This document shows positions 51,821 to 61,770 of a DNA stretch of 64,000 bases, one piece after another. Source of the DNA: Arthrobacter glacialis (GTDB lineage: Bacteria; Actinomycetota; Actinomycetes; Actinomycetales; Micrococcaceae); NCBI RefSeq assembly GCF_002909445.1, contig NZ_PPXC01000007.1:169727-233726 (forward strand), in the 5' to 3' direction. Each line of letters begins with the position of its first letter. The first letter of the stretch is position 1. The translations under genes and the position numbers were made by a program. The notes below the pieces were generated by a model, which was not told where the DNA came from, did not search any database, and saw only the letters and a program-made list of their open reading frames with translations.

Positions 51821-54352
51821 CTAGGCAGGAACAATATTCACCAGTTTAGGCGCACGGACAATCACTGTGCGGATCCCACGGCCGTCAAGGGCCTTCTGCA
51901 CCAGCTCCGAGGCCAGGGCCAACTCGCGCAGGGCCTCCTCGGTGATGTCCGGGGCCACCTCCAAGCGGTCCTTGACCTTGCCCTGGACCTGCACCACGGC
52001 CGTGACGCTCTGCTCCACCAGCAGGGCCTCGTCCACTGCCGGGAAGCCGGCATTGGCAACCGAGGCCGGGTGGCCCAGTGTGTTCCACATGTCCTCCGCC
52101 GTGTACGGCGCAAAGAGGCTCAGCACAATGGCAACAGCCTCCGCCGCTTCACGAACGGCCGGGTCTGTTGCACCAGCACCTGAGTCAATGACCTTACGGG
52201 TGGCGTTGACCAATTCCATGAGCTTGGCAACCACAACATTGAACTTGTGGCCTTCCAGCAGGGTCTTGGCCTCGTGGACGGTGCGGTGGGTCAACGAACG
52301 CAGCGCCGGGGCGCCCGCTGCCGGGTCGGTGCCGGGCTCGCTGGCAACGTCGCGGGCCAAACGCCAGGCACGGGCCAGGAACTTGGCCGAGCCCGACGGC
52401 GAAACATCCGCCCAGTCGACGTCGTCCTCGGGAGGACCGGCAAAGACCATGGTCAGGCGCACGGCGTCGACGCCGAACTTGTCCAGTTGCTGGCCCAGGT
52501 CAACACCGTTGCCCAGGGACTTGCTCATGGCCTTGCCGCCGTTGAGCACCTGGCCCTGGTTCAGCAACGCGCTAAAGGGCTCGGTGGCCTCCAGCATGCC
52601 CATGTCGTGGATGACCTTGGTGAAGAAGCGTGCGTACAGCAGGTGCAAGATGGCATGCTCGACGCCGCCCACGTACTGGCCAACAGGCATCCAGTCGTTG
52701 ATCTTGGCCGGGTCGAAGGGGCCCTCGGTGTAGTCCGGGGAGGCAAAGCGCAGGAAGTACCAGGACGAGTCAACAAACGTGTCCATGGTGTCGGTGTCGC
52801 GCTTGGCGGGCTTGCCACAACTGGGGCAGTCCACGTTGACCCAGTCGGCAGCAGCCGCCAGGGGGGAGGTGCCCTTCGGGGAGAGGTCCTCGCCGCGCAG
52901 GTTGTCCGGCAGGCGCACAGGCAGCTGGTCATCGGGCACGGGAACTTCGCCACAGTCAGCACAGTGAATGATGGGGATGGGGGTGCCCCAGAAGCGCTGG
53001 CGGGACAGCAGCCAGTCACGCAGGCGGAAGTTGATGAACTTCTTGCCGGTGCCGAGCTTCTCCAAAACGTCGATGGCTGCCGGGATGCCCTCAGCCTTCG
53101 AGAGCCCATTGAGCTCGCCGGAGTTGATGAGTGTGCCCTCGCCGGTGGAGGCAATGCCAGTTTCGGCGGGGTCCTCCATGCCGGTGTCCAGGACTGCTCG
53201 GACGGGCAGGTCGAAGGCCTTGGCGAAATCGAGGTCGCGCTGGTCGTGGGCAGGCACGGCCATGATGGCTCCGGTGCCGTAGTCGGCCAGCACGTAGTCG
53301 GCAGCCCAGACGGGCAGCTTCTCCCCCGTGAGCGGGTTGATGGCGTAGCGGCCGGTGAACACACCCGTCTTGGGACGTTCGGTGGATTGGCGTTCAATGT
53401 CGCTCAGCGCCTTGACCTGCTCACGGTACTCGCTCAGGGCTTCTGCGTGCTCACCTGTAACCAGGTCCAGGGCCAGGGGCGCATCCGCCGCAACCACGAA
53501 GAATGTTGCACCGTACAAGGTGTCCGGGCGGGTGGTGAAGACAGTGAGTTCCTGCTGCGGCTTTTCAGCGCCCGCGGCTTCCTCAATCACGAACGTGACG
53601 TGGGCGCCCTCGGAGCGGCCAATCCAGTTCTTCTGCATGGCCAGCACACGGTCCGGCCAGTGGCCCTTGAGTGCGTCCATGTCGTCCAGCAGGCGGTCGG
53701 CGTAGTCGGTGATCTTGAAATACCACTGGTTCAAGGACTTTTTGGTGACGATGGTGCCGCACCGTTCACAGGCGCCGTTGACAACCTGCTCGTTGGCGAG
53801 GACCGTCTGATCCGTGGGGCACCAGTTGACCGGGGAGTTCTTCCGGTACGCCAGGCCGCGCTCGTGGAAACGCTTGAACAGCCACTGCGTCCACCGGTAG
53901 TACTCGGGGTCGGAAGTCTGCAGACGGCGTGACCAGTCCACGGAGATGGCGTAGCGCTTAAAGGACTCCGCCTGGGTGTCAATGTTGGCGTACGTCCACT
54001 CGCTGGGGTGGGCGTTGCGCTTGATGGCGGCATTCTCGGCGGGCAGGCCAAAGGAGTCCCAGCCGATCGGGTGCAGCACGTCGTAGCCGAGCTGGCGCCA
54101 ATAACGAGAAACGACGTCGCCCATGGCAAAGGCCTCGGCGTGGCCCATGTGAAGGTCGCCCGAGGGGTACGGGAACATGTCCAGGACGTAGCGGCGCTCC
54201 TTGGAACCGTCGTCAAGGGGCGTAAAGACTTTAAGATCGTCCCAGATGGCCGGCCACTTGGCTTCCATCGCGGCGAAATTGTATACGCCCTCTTCGCTGT
54301 TTTCTTCAGTCTGGGACTGCACGCTCACGTACCCTGCCTCTTCATTCATCAT
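51821..54352 (-). CDS. leuS: Leucyl-tRNA synthetase
   Basis: The 843-residue protein has the class I HIGH-type motif in [14 protein letters not shown] and the KMSKS-type motif as [13 protein letters not shown]. The CP1 editing domain lies between them (residues about 230-430), and the tail ends with the anticodon-binding domain. It charges tRNA-Leu with leucine in the cytosol. The KMSKS motif reads AMSKS at the first positions, a common variant. Length is normal for the enzyme in this group. A hairpin-rich leader lies upstream. Confidence 0.97.
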   Translation of the reverse strand: MMNEEAGYVSVQSQTEENSEEGVYNFAAMEAKWPAIWDDLKVFTPLDDGSKERRYVLDMFPYPSGDLHMGHAEAFAMGDVVSRYWRQLGYDVLHPIGWDSFGLPAENAAIKRNAHPSEWTYANIDTQAESFKRYAISVDWSRRLQTSDPEYYRWTQWLFKRFHERGLAYRKNSPVNWCPTDQTVLANEQVVNGACERCGTIVTKKSLNQWYFKITDYADRLLDDMDALKGHWPDRVLAMQKNWIGRSEGAHVTFVIEEAAGAEKPQQELTVFTTRPDTLYGATFFVVAADAPLALDLVTGEHAEALSEYREQVKALSDIERQSTERPKTGVFTGRYAINPLTGEKLPVWAADYVLADYGTGAIMAVPAHDQRDLDFAKAFDLPVRAVLDTGMEDPAETGIASTGEGTLINSGELNGLSKAEGIPAAIDVLEKLGTGKKFINFRLRDWLLSRQRFWGTPIPIIHCADCGEVPVPDDQLPVRLPDNLRGEDLSPKGTSPLAAAADWVNVDCPSCGKPAKRDTDTMDTFVDSSWYFLRFASPDYTEGPFDPAKINDWMPVGQYVGGVEHAILHLLYARFFTKVIHDMGMLEATEPFSALLNQGQVLNGGKAMSKSLGNGVDLGQQLDKFGVDAVRLTMVFAGPPEDDVDWADVSPSGSAKFLARAWRLARDVASEPGTDPAAGAPALRSLTHRTVHEAKTLLEGHKFNVVVAKLMELVNATRKVIDSGAGATDPAVREAAEAVAIVLSLFAPYTAEDMWNTLGHPASVANAGFPAVDEALLVEQSVTAVVQVQGKVKDRLEVAPDITEEALRELALASELVQKALDGRGIRTVIVRAPKLVNIVPA

Positions 54353-54460
54353 TGGCCTTATTGCACCTTCTTAGCTCGTTACACACAAAAGCCCCTCGAC
54401 ATAGCAAGGGGCGCACCGCATCTTTGGAATGCGGCTAGCTAAGGAGAAGGTTTGTCTGCA
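54353..54460 (-). promoter_or_regulatory. Leader of leuS with two hairpins, possible attenuator
   Basis: On the minus strand, CCGCAT-N7-ATGCGG (54417-54435) is followed by GCCCCT ... AGGGGC (54391-54412) and then TTTTGTG, like a weak terminator before leuS. A 16-codon frame overlapping it has two adjacent leucine codons (GGLL-like EGLLC). Attenuation by charged tRNA-Leu is possible. It lacks a clear T-box consensus. Confidence 0.4.
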
Positions 54461-54593
54461 CCCCTTTACTTTAGCGCATAGCCAAAGCCCTCCCTCATGA
54501 ACTTATGCGGAGAACTCGCAGTGAGTTCCGCGCATGAGTGCTTATGCGCGGAACCCGGATTCAGTCCAACGCACAAGTTCTGGGTTAAAGCGC

Positions 54594-54629
54594 GACGGCG
54601 GGACGCCCACCTGGGTGGGGCCCGCCGTC
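54594..54629 (-). terminator. Terminator of glpK
   Basis: GACGGCGGG and CCCGCCGTC with further paired bases (CCCAC/GTGGG) form a strong hairpin 15 nt beyond the glpK stop. A CGCTTTAA tail follows on the minus strand. Confidence 0.75.
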
Positions 54630-54644
54630 GGTCATGACTTGCGC

Positions 54645-56159
54645 TTAGAGTACGTCCTCGTCAACCCAGTCCATGGACTTGGTGACGGCCTTCTTCCAAA
54701 GACGCATCTGACGGTCGCGCTCTGCCGGATCCATGTTCGGCTCCCAGCGCTTGTCCTCAGCCCAGTTGGAGGACAACTCGCCCAAACCGTTCCAGAAGCC
54801 AACGGCCAGGCCAGCCGCGTAGGCTGCTCCAAGCGCGGTGGTCTCGGTGACCTTGGGACGGATCACCGGCACACCCAGGATGTCAGCCTGGAACTGCATG
54901 AGGGCATCGTTGGCGACCATCCCGCCGTCGACCTTCAACTCGGTCAAATCCACACCGGAATCGGCGTTGACCGCGTCAAGGACCTCGCGGGTCTGGAAAG
55001 CTGTTGCCTCCAAGGCCGCACGGGCAATGTGGTTCTTGTTCACAAAGCGGGTGAGTCCCACAATGGCGCCACGAGCGTCGGCACGCCAGTACGGGGCGAA
55101 CAGGCCGGAGAACGCCGGGACAATGTACACGCCACCATTGTTCTCCACCGCCGCAGCCAGTTCTTCAACTTCGGGGGCCGAGCTGATCATGCCGATGTTG
55201 TCGCGCAGCCACTGGATCAAGGAACCTGTGACGGCGATGGAACCCTCAAGGGCGTAGTGGGGCTTGGCATCGCCGAGCTTGTAGCCAAGCGTGGTGAGCA
55301 GGCCGTTCTTCGAGTGGACGATTTCCTCGCCCGTGTTGAAGATCAGGAAGCAACCGGTGCCGTAGGTGTTCTTGGCTTCGCCAGCCTCGAAGGCCGCCTG
55401 ACCAAAGGTTGCTGCCTGCTGGTCACCCAGGATGCCCGCGACGGGAACTTCGCGCAGCAGCTGGGACGTGTGAACATGACCATAGACCTCGGATGAGGAC
55501 TTGATGGCCGGCATCATTGACTTCGGCACACCAAAGATGGCCAAGATCTCTTCATCCCAGGACAGCGTCTCCAGATCCATGAACAAGGTTCGGGAGGCAT
55601 TGGTGACGTCCGTGATGTGCACGCCGCCGTCCGGACCACCGGTCAGGTTCCAGGTGACCCAGCTGTCGGTGTTGCCAAAGAGCAGGTCCCCTGCTTCGGC
55701 GCGGGCGCGGGCGCCTTCAACGTTGTCAAGGATCCACTTGATCTTGGTGCCGGAGAAGTAGGTGGCCAGCGGAAGACCGACCTTGGCCTTGAAACGCTCC
55801 ACACCGCCGTCGGCTGCCAGTTCATCCACAATGTCCTGCGTGCGGGTGTCCTGCCACACGATGGCGTTGTAAACCGGCACGCCGGTGTTCTTGTCCCAGA
55901 CAACTGCCGTTTCGCGCTGGTTGGTGATGCCCACACCCACAATGTCGTGACGGGTCAGGTTGGCCTGGGCCAACGCTGTGCCAATCACCTCGCGGGTGTT
56001 GTTCCAGATCTCTGCGGCGTTATGCTCCACCCAACCGGCCTTGGGGAAAATCTGCTCATGTTCAAGCTGGCCGGTGGAGACGATGTTGCCATCGTGATCG
56101 AAAACGATCGCACGGCTGCTGGTGGTTCCTTGGTCAATAGCAATTACATATTGAGACAT
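54645..56159 (-). CDS. glpK: Glycerol kinase
   Basis: About 504 residues, starting at the second of two ATG codons ([20 protein letters not shown]). It has the FGGY-kinase phosphate-binding [17 protein letters not shown] and the C-terminal [20 protein letters not shown] signature. It phosphorylates glycerol to glycerol-3-phosphate with ATP. It is last in the glpD-glpF-glpK operon, 40 nt behind glpF. Confidence 0.95.
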   Translation of the reverse strand: MSQYVIAIDQGTTSSRAIVFDHDGNIVSTGQLEHEQIFPKAGWVEHNAAEIWNNTREVIGTALAQANLTRHDIVGVGITNQRETAVVWDKNTGVPVYNAIVWQDTRTQDIVDELAADGGVERFKAKVGLPLATYFSGTKIKWILDNVEGARARAEAGDLLFGNTDSWVTWNLTGGPDGGVHITDVTNASRTLFMDLETLSWDEEILAIFGVPKSMMPAIKSSSEVYGHVHTSQLLREVPVAGILGDQQAATFGQAAFEAGEAKNTYGTGCFLIFNTGEEIVHSKNGLLTTLGYKLGDAKPHYALEGSIAVTGSLIQWLRDNIGMISSAPEVEELAAAVENNGGVYIVPAFSGLFAPYWRADARGAIVGLTRFVNKNHIARAALEATAFQTREVLDAVNADSGVDLTELKVDGGMVANDALMQFQADILGVPVIRPKVTETTALGAAYAAGLAVGFWNGLGELSSNWAEDKRWEPNMDPAERDRQMRLWKKAVTKSMDWVDEDVL

Positions 56160-56201
56160 CATTGTTTCCTTTTGTTAGAACTAGGACAACTAGTAGTGGG
56201 A

Positions 56202-56951
56202 TTAGGAGACAGCGGCCAGCAGGTCGGGCATCCATCGGGTCATCAAGCCACCCAGTGCGCCACCAATCAACGGGCCAACAACAGGAACCCAGGCGTAGCT
56301 CCAGTCGCTGGCACCCTTGCCCTTGATGGGCAGCAGTGCATGGGCAATGCGGGGGCCAAGGTCACGGGCAGGGTTGATCGCGTAGCCTGTGGGTCCACCG
56401 AGGGATGCGCCGATACCAACAACCAAAAGGGCAACCGGCAGCGGGCCAAGTCCGGCAACTCCGCCACCAAAGTGGAGGATCACGAAGACCAGAACAAAGG
56501 TGCCGATGATCTCGGTGACAACGTTCCATCCGTAGCTGCGAATGGCCGGACCTGTGGAGAAGACACCCAACTTGGTGGCGGCATCCGGCTCCCCATCAAA
56601 GTGCTGCTTGTACGCCAGCCAGCACACCACTGCGCCGATGAAGGCACCGAGCATCTCAGCACCAAAGTACGTCATGGTCGAGGCGAAATCGACCTTCACG
56701 CCGGGCGCGTATTCGGCACTTCCATTGGCCAAAATTCCCACAGTTACTGCCGGGTTCAAATGGGCACCGGATTTGGCGGCTACAAAGACACCGGCCATGA
56801 CGGCCAGGCCCCAACCCCAGTTGACCATGAGAAAACCGCCACCGTTGCCCTTATTACCCTTCAGGGCAACGTTGGCCACAACACCACAACCCAGCAGGGT
56901 CAGCAGCATGGTTCCCATCACTTCAGACAGGAACACAATTCCAAGAGACAT
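56202..56951 (-). CDS. glpF: Glycerol uptake facilitator (aquaglyceroporin)
   Basis: The 249-residue protein has six hydrophobic segments and both aquaporin boxes: SGAHLNPAVTVG and GYAINPARDLGPR. The Asp after the second NPAR and a wide selectivity position fit a glycerol channel, not a strict water channel. It lies between glpD and glpK in the same orientation, so it serves glycerol entry. Confidence 0.93.
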   Translation of the reverse strand: MSLGIVFLSEVMGTMLLTLLGCGVVANVALKGNKGNGGGFLMVNWGWGLAVMAGVFVAAKSGAHLNPAVTVGILANGSAEYAPGVKVDFASTMTYFGAEMLGAFIGAVVCWLAYKQHFDGEPDAATKLGVFSTGPAIRSYGWNVVTEIIGTFVLVFVILHFGGGVAGLGPLPVALLVVGIGASLGGPTGYAINPARDLGPRIAHALLPIKGKGASDWSYAWVPVVGPLIGGALGGLMTRWMPDLLAAVS

Positions 56952-57033
56952 CTTTGACTCCTATTGGTTGGTAATTCACTAAAAGGCGCACACCTGTGTG
57001 TGACCCTCTTGAGCCCCCTTCGCCCCCGGGGGC

Positions 57034-58860
57034 TTAGGCAATCAAGCTTTGCACTTGGACGCCGTGGAAACGGTCCAGAACCTCGATGCTGTGGCTGATC
57101 TCTTCCGCCTCCTTGGCGCTGTCCCATCCCAGCGGAGCCGCCAGTGCCTGCGCTGTCTCAGCGAGCAGTTCGCTGGTGACCAGGCCGCGGAAGGCCAGCG
57201 ACGTCCGGCGGATCATGACGTCAATGAGGTGGCCGATCTGTTCGTTCTCCACCATGAAGGCAACCTCACGGCTGCTCAATTCGCGGGTGGAATCAAAGAC
57301 AGTATCAACGCCTGCGTTGAGGTATGTCAGAACATCCTGGGCGCGTGTGCCGTAGCGTGTCAGCAGCACCCCGGCCCGTGCGGCGTCAACCGACTCGCTG
57401 GTGTGAGCGGCAATCCAGGCCTCAATGGCTGCGTCGGTGGCAGGGAAGTTGGCACCGCCGCCAATAGGCAGCTTCGCTGTGCTGACCTTGCGGCTCTTGC
57501 CCAGAATGGCCAGGACGTCGTTGGTCATGTGCTCGGACAGGGCACGGAACGTTGTCCACTTGCCGCCCACCAGGCTGAGCACCGGAACGGCTGAGCCGGC
57601 GATGGTGCGGTCTGCGCGTTCAATGCGGTAGTCGCGGGATACGAAGCCCGGGGCTGTCTCGTCATGGCGGGGCAGGGGCCGCACGCCGGCAAAGCTGTAG
57701 ACAATGTCTTCGCGGGTGACCAGAACATTGGGGAACACATGGCCCACCAAATCGAAGAAGTAGTCGATCTCCTCTTCCGTGCAGACAGCATCCGCGTTCA
57801 TGTCCGCGTTGACATCCGTGGTGCCCACCAGGACCCTGTCACCCATGGGGTAGATCAACACGATGCGGCCATCTGTGTGTTCGAAGAAAATTTCGCGGCC
57901 GTTGCAGGCTGCCAACAGTCCGGGGTGGTCCAGCACAATGTGTGAACCCTTGGTGCCGCCCATGAAGCGGGTGGCCGCACCCATGTCCGCGTTGGTCATG
58001 TCCACCCACGCACCTGTGGTGTTGACGATGACGTCGGCGCTGAAGGTGAAGGATTCGCCGGTGAGCTGGTCGGTGAGTTCGACGCCGTCGTCCTTGACTC
58101 CCGTGACTGCCAAGTAATTGGTGGCGCGGGCCTTGGAATTTCCGGCCGTGCTCAGGCCTGCCTTTTCCCCGTCCTGGAGGACATCGAGGGTAAGACGCTC
58201 GGGGTTGTGCACGGACGCGTCATAGTACGTGGCTGCGTACTTGATGCCCGGGTGCAGCTGGGGAAGCTCCGTCAGGGCCTTCTTGCGGCCCTTGAAATCG
58301 TGGCGGGGAACCGTGCCACCGTCGCGGGAGAACGCATCGTACAGTGACAGGCCAACCTTGATCAGGAAGGCACCGCGCTCCTGGGGTTTGCCCTGCTTGT
58401 GGGTCAAAAAACGCATGGGGGCACTGAGGATGCCGGAGAAGGTGCTGAAGATGGGGATGGTTGTCTGCAGCGGCTTGACGTAATGGGGCGCGATCTTCAG
58501 CAGGCCGTTGCGCTCCATGACTGATTCCTTGACCAGGCGGAACTCACCATTTTCCAGGTAGCGGATGCCACCATGGATCATGTGGGAGGAGGCGCCGGAG
58601 GCACCTTGGCAGTAGTCGCCGCGTTCCACCAACGCCACGTCAACACCCTGCAGGGCAAGATCGCGGAAGGTGCCAACACCGTTGATGCCGCCGCCAATGA
58701 TCAACACGCTGGCGCGTGGACGCTCTTTCAAAGCCTCCACCTGGGCGCGCACCGCCGGGTGCACCTCCTGTGAATCATGGTTCTTGCCAGCGTTGCCTAG
58801 GATTCTCACATCGACCTCATTCGAGTCCTGTTGGTTTGCGCCTTGCGCGCCTATTCCCAT
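57034..58860 (-). CDS. glpD: Glycerol-3-phosphate dehydrogenase, FAD-dependent
   Basis: The 608-residue protein has the FAD-binding dinucleotide motif VLIIGGGINGVGTFRDLALQ near residue 53, GASGASSHMIHGGIRYLE, and later GVRPLPRHD and SLVGGKWTTFR, the GlpD signatures. It oxidises glycerol-3-phosphate to dihydroxyacetone phosphate and passes electrons to quinone at the membrane. It is the first gene of the operon. The ~45-residue N-terminal extension before the FAD motif may include a later real start. Confidence 0.95.
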   Translation of the reverse strand: MGIGAQGANQQDSNEVDVRILGNAGKNHDSQEVHPAVRAQVEALKERPRASVLIIGGGINGVGTFRDLALQGVDVALVERGDYCQGASGASSHMIHGGIRYLENGEFRLVKESVMERNGLLKIAPHYVKPLQTTIPIFSTFSGILSAPMRFLTHKQGKPQERGAFLIKVGLSLYDAFSRDGGTVPRHDFKGRKKALTELPQLHPGIKYAATYYDASVHNPERLTLDVLQDGEKAGLSTAGNSKARATNYLAVTGVKDDGVELTDQLTGESFTFSADVIVNTTGAWVDMTNADMGAATRFMGGTKGSHIVLDHPGLLAACNGREIFFEHTDGRIVLIYPMGDRVLVGTTDVNADMNADAVCTEEEIDYFFDLVGHVFPNVLVTREDIVYSFAGVRPLPRHDETAPGFVSRDYRIERADRTIAGSAVPVLSLVGGKWTTFRALSEHMTNDVLAILGKSRKVSTAKLPIGGGANFPATDAAIEAWIAAHTSESVDAARAGVLLTRYGTRAQDVLTYLNAGVDTVFDSTRELSSREVAFMVENEQIGHLIDVMIRRTSLAFRGLVTSELLAETAQALAAPLGWDSAKEAEEISHSIEVLDRFHGVQVQSLIA

Positions 58861-58928
58861 TATTGTTTGAACAGATGGAAAATATAGTCAACAGGGATGC
58901 ACAAATGTGCAGAAAGGGCTGATATCCC
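58861..58928. promoter_or_regulatory. Divergent promoter/operator of the glp operon and its regulator
   Basis: The 68-nt gap holds a palindrome TGCACAAATGTGCA at 58898-58911 and a TGTTTGAACA sequence at 58864-58873. A further TGCACAAATGT lies in the regulator gene near 58970. These are good candidates for SorC-type regulator sites controlling both genes. Confidence 0.6.
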
Positions 58929-59939
58929 ATGGCTTCCAAGCGAACGAGACAGCAAGATGCGCTCCGGGCTGCACAAATGTACTACTTGCAGGACCAGACA
59001 ATGGACGCCATTGCACGCGAATTGCGGACCTCCCGATCCACTGTCTCCAGGCTCCTATCTTTAGCCCGGGAAAGCGGTTTGGTCCAGATCCAAATCAAGA
59101 CCCCTTCGGACCGGGCTCCAGAGTTGGAACGCGTCATCCGCAACCGGCACAAGGTGGAGGTTCACGTGGTGCCGGTATCGGACATGCTCAGCGAAGTGGA
59201 GGTGCTGGAACGTGTCAGCATGCAGGCGGCCCGCACCATTGGCCCCCTGGTGGGGTCCAACGCCGTCATCGGTGTGGCTTGGGGATCCACCGTGAGCACC
59301 GTCAGTCGCCACCTGACCCGCAAAACCACCCACGGAACCACCATTGTCCAGCTCAACGGGGCTGGCAACACCCAAACCTCGGGCATCACCTACGCCTCGG
59401 AGATCATCCGCCGCTTTGGCACGGCCTACGGCGCAAAGGTGGAGCAGTTCCCCGTCCCCGCGTTCTTTGACCATGCCGAAACCAAGAAGATGATGTGGCA
59501 GGAGCGCAGTGTCCGGCGCATCCTGGACCTCCAGGAACGCATGACCATCGCCATCTTTGGTGTGGGCTCCATGGATGCCGAAATTCCCAGCCACGTCTAT
59601 TCCGGCGGCTACCTGGACACCACCGACTTGGACGCACTGGATGCCAGCGGGGTGGCCGGGGATGTGGCCACTGTGTTCTTCCGCTCCGATGGCAGCGACG
59701 CCGGCATCATTCTCAACGACCGTTCCAGCGGACCCAGCCTGGACAACCTGCGCAAGGTCCGGCGTCGAATATGCGTTGTCTCAGGCCCCAAGAAGATCAC
59801 CGGACTGCGCGGCGCACTCGCCGCCGGGCTGGTCACCGACTTGATTCTGGATGAGACAACAGCGCGCGAGTTGGTGGAGCAGAGCAGCCCGTCCTCAGAC
59901 CCCATCTTTGGCTTCCTGCATGGTTTGGACGGCCTCTGA
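58929..59939 (+). CDS. SorC/DeoR-type transcriptional regulator of glycerol genes (inferred)
   Basis: The 336-residue protein has an N-terminal HTH (YLQDQTMDAIARELRTSRST and VSRLLSLARESGLVQI) and a C-terminal sugar-phosphate-binding domain (GVAWGSTVSTVSRHL, NGAGNTQTSGITYASE, TIAIFGVGSMD, ILDETTARELVE) of the SorC family. It is divergent from glpD with a palindrome between, so it most likely senses glycerol-3-phosphate or a related metabolite and controls the operon. An effector cannot be stated. Confidence 0.88.
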   Translation: MASKRTRQQDALRAAQMYYLQDQTMDAIARELRTSRSTVSRLLSLARESGLVQIQIKTPSDRAPELERVIRNRHKVEVHVVPVSDMLSEVEVLERVSMQAARTIGPLVGSNAVIGVAWGSTVSTVSRHLTRKTTHGTTIVQLNGAGNTQTSGITYASEIIRRFGTAYGAKVEQFPVPAFFDHAETKKMMWQERSVRRILDLQERMTIAIFGVGSMDAEIPSHVYSGGYLDTTDLDALDASGVAGDVATVFFRSDGSDAGIILNDRSSGPSLDNLRKVRRRICVVSGPKKITGLRGALAAGLVTDLILDETTARELVEQSSPSSDPIFGFLHGLDGL

Positions 59940-59989
59940 GCCGCGCGGCAATGCCAGGGCACGCGCCCGGAATGGGTAAAGTCATAACT

Positions 59990-60823
59990 ATGCATCGCTC
60001 CCCCAAATACACGCTTAATAATGGTGTCAGCATCGACGTTCTCGGCTTCGGCGTATACAAGGTTCCGGCCGAGGATTGCGCAGACCTTGTCTCTACGGCA
60101 CTGGATTCCGGCTACCGGACCGTGGACACAGCGGCGCTCTACGCCAATGAGGAGGGTGTTGGTGCAGCAATCACCGGTGCCGTTGCCGCCGGAACACCCC
60201 GCGAGCAGCTCTTTGTGACCTCCAAGGTGTGGAACACCGAGCACGGCTACGATTCCACCCTGGCCGCCTTTGACGCCAGTATGGCCCGCCTTGGCCTGGA
60301 CTACCTTGACATGTTCCTGATCCACTGGCCGTGCCCCGAGCGTGAGCTGTTCATCCCCACCTACAAAGCCCTTGAGACGCTGTATCAGCAGGGCCGTGTG
60401 CGGGCCATTGGTGTGAGCAACTTCGAGGCGGAGCACTTGGCGCAGCTGCTGGATGCCTGCGATGTGGTGCCCGCCGTGAACCAGGTGGAGCTCCACCCGT
60501 GGCTGCCACAAACCGAACTGCGCGCCCTGCATGCCTCGCTTGGCATCGCCACCCAGGCGTGGAGCCCCTTGGCCCGCGGCAGCATTTTGACTGATCCCGT
60601 ACTGGCCGAGCTTGCCGCTGCGCATGGCCGCACCACGGCCCAAATTGTGCTGCGCTGGCATGTGCAGTCGGGGCATCTGGTGATTCCCAAGGCCAGCACC
60701 GCCGCGCGAATCCAGCAGAACCTGCATGTCTTTGACTTCGCCTTGAGCGAGTCTGACATGGCCCGCATCGCCGCACTGGAGAGTGGCCAGCGTTCCGGGT
60801 CCGACCCCAAGCTGATGAATTAG
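59990..60823 (+). CDS. Aldo/keto reductase
   Basis: The 277-residue protein shows GFGVYKVPAEDC, the catalytic Asp and Tyr in TVDTAALYANEEGVG, Lys in VTSKVWN and His in LIHWP, then GVSNFEAEHL and the NADPH-binding IPKASTAARIQQN. It reduces aldehydes or ketones with NADPH. The ATG at 59990 gives the usual N-terminus. It follows the glp regulator and begins a plus-strand row with the next two genes. Confidence 0.93.
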   Translation: MHRSPKYTLNNGVSIDVLGFGVYKVPAEDCADLVSTALDSGYRTVDTAALYANEEGVGAAITGAVAAGTPREQLFVTSKVWNTEHGYDSTLAAFDASMARLGLDYLDMFLIHWPCPERELFIPTYKALETLYQQGRVRAIGVSNFEAEHLAQLLDACDVVPAVNQVELHPWLPQTELRALHASLGIATQAWSPLARGSILTDPVLAELAAAHGRTTAQIVLRWHVQSGHLVIPKASTAARIQQNLHVFDFALSESDMARIAALESGQRSGSDPKLMN

Positions 60824-60825
60824 GA

Positions 60826-61770
60826 ATGGCTGTGAAAAGAAGTACGACGCCGTTGACCTCACGTATCGCCGTGGACCTGGCCGATCGGGAAAGTGCCCAT
60901 ATTCTTGAGCTGGCAGGAACCCCTGTGCACTATTGGGAGTACGCCGCCACCGGCCCCGGAACCGACGCCCGCACCATTGTCATGGTGCATGGTTTCCGCG
61001 GCGACCACCATGGACTGGAGCGTGTGGTTGAGCTGCTCCCGGACTACCGCATCATCATGGCCGACTTGCCAGGATTTGGCGCGTCCCCCGCTTTTGCTTC
61101 TGGCGGGGCGGCCGACCGGTCGCATGACATTGCCGGCTATGGTGATTTTCTTGACCAGTTCCTGACGGCCCTGAATTTGGGTCCCGACACCGTGTTGCTG
61201 GGCCACTCCTTCGGGTCCATTGTGGTCAGCCACTTCGTGGCCAAGCATCCCGGCCGGGTCTACCCGCTGATCCTGGTCAACCCCATTGCTTCCCCCGCCT
61301 TGGAGGGGCCCAAGGGCATCATGACCAAGCTGGCAGTGTTCTACTACTGGGCCTCGGCCAAACTCCCAGCGCCCTTGGGCAACGCCGTGTTGCGCAGCAA
61401 ACTGGTGGTCCACATCATGAGTGTGACCATGGCCAAGACCCGGGAGCCGGAACTGCTGGCGTTCATTCATGGCCAGCATCACGCCTATTTCAGCGGCTTC
61501 GCCGACCGGGACATGCTGCTTGAATCCTTCCGGGCCTCCGTCAGCGGGACAGTGCGTGAAGTGGCCGCCCAACTGCAGCTGCCCACCTTGTTGATTGCCG
61601 GTGCACAGGATGAAATTGCCACGCTCCCCCACCAGCACAAGCTCGCCGAATTGCTGCCGCAGGGTGAACTGGTGGTCATTGAGAATGTGGGCCACCTGAT
61701 CCACTACGAAACACCCGAACCGGCAGCCGCTGCCATTACAGACTTCCTGGAAAGGCACCCCGCCCCGTGA
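60826..61770 (+). CDS. Alpha/beta hydrolase
   Basis: The 314-residue protein has MVHGFRGDHHGLE (oxyanion region), the nucleophile elbow LLGHSFGSIV, a catalytic Asp in AGAQDEIA and the His in VGHLIHYE. The substrate is unknown. It starts 2 nt behind the aldo/keto reductase stop and overlaps the next gene by 4 nt, so all three are cotranscribed. Confidence 0.9.
   Translation: MAVKRSTTPLTSRIAVDLADRESAHILELAGTPVHYWEYAATGPGTDARTIVMVHGFRGDHHGLERVVELLPDYRIIMADLPGFGASPAFASGGAADRSHDIAGYGDFLDQFLTALNLGPDTVLLGHSFGSIVVSHFVAKHPGRVYPLILVNPIASPALEGPKGIMTKLAVFYYWASAKLPAPLGNAVLRSKLVVHIMSVTMAKTREPELLAFIHGQHHAYFSGFADRDMLLESFRASVSGTVREVAAQLQLPTLLIAGAQDEIATLPHQHKLAELLPQGELVVIENVGHLIHYETPEPAAAAITDFLERHPAP

Noticed and set aside
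52247-53932. 561-codon open frame opposite leuS
   Set aside because: It is the complement of leuS in a high-G+C genome; composition is not protein-like and it has no motif.
55617-56957. 446-codon frame opposite glpK and glpF
   Set aside because: It spans two well-identified genes on the other strand and has no recognisable domain.
59609-60862. 417-codon frame opposite the SorC regulator and aldo/keto reductase genes
   Set aside because: Antisense shadow; both genes beneath carry full family motifs.
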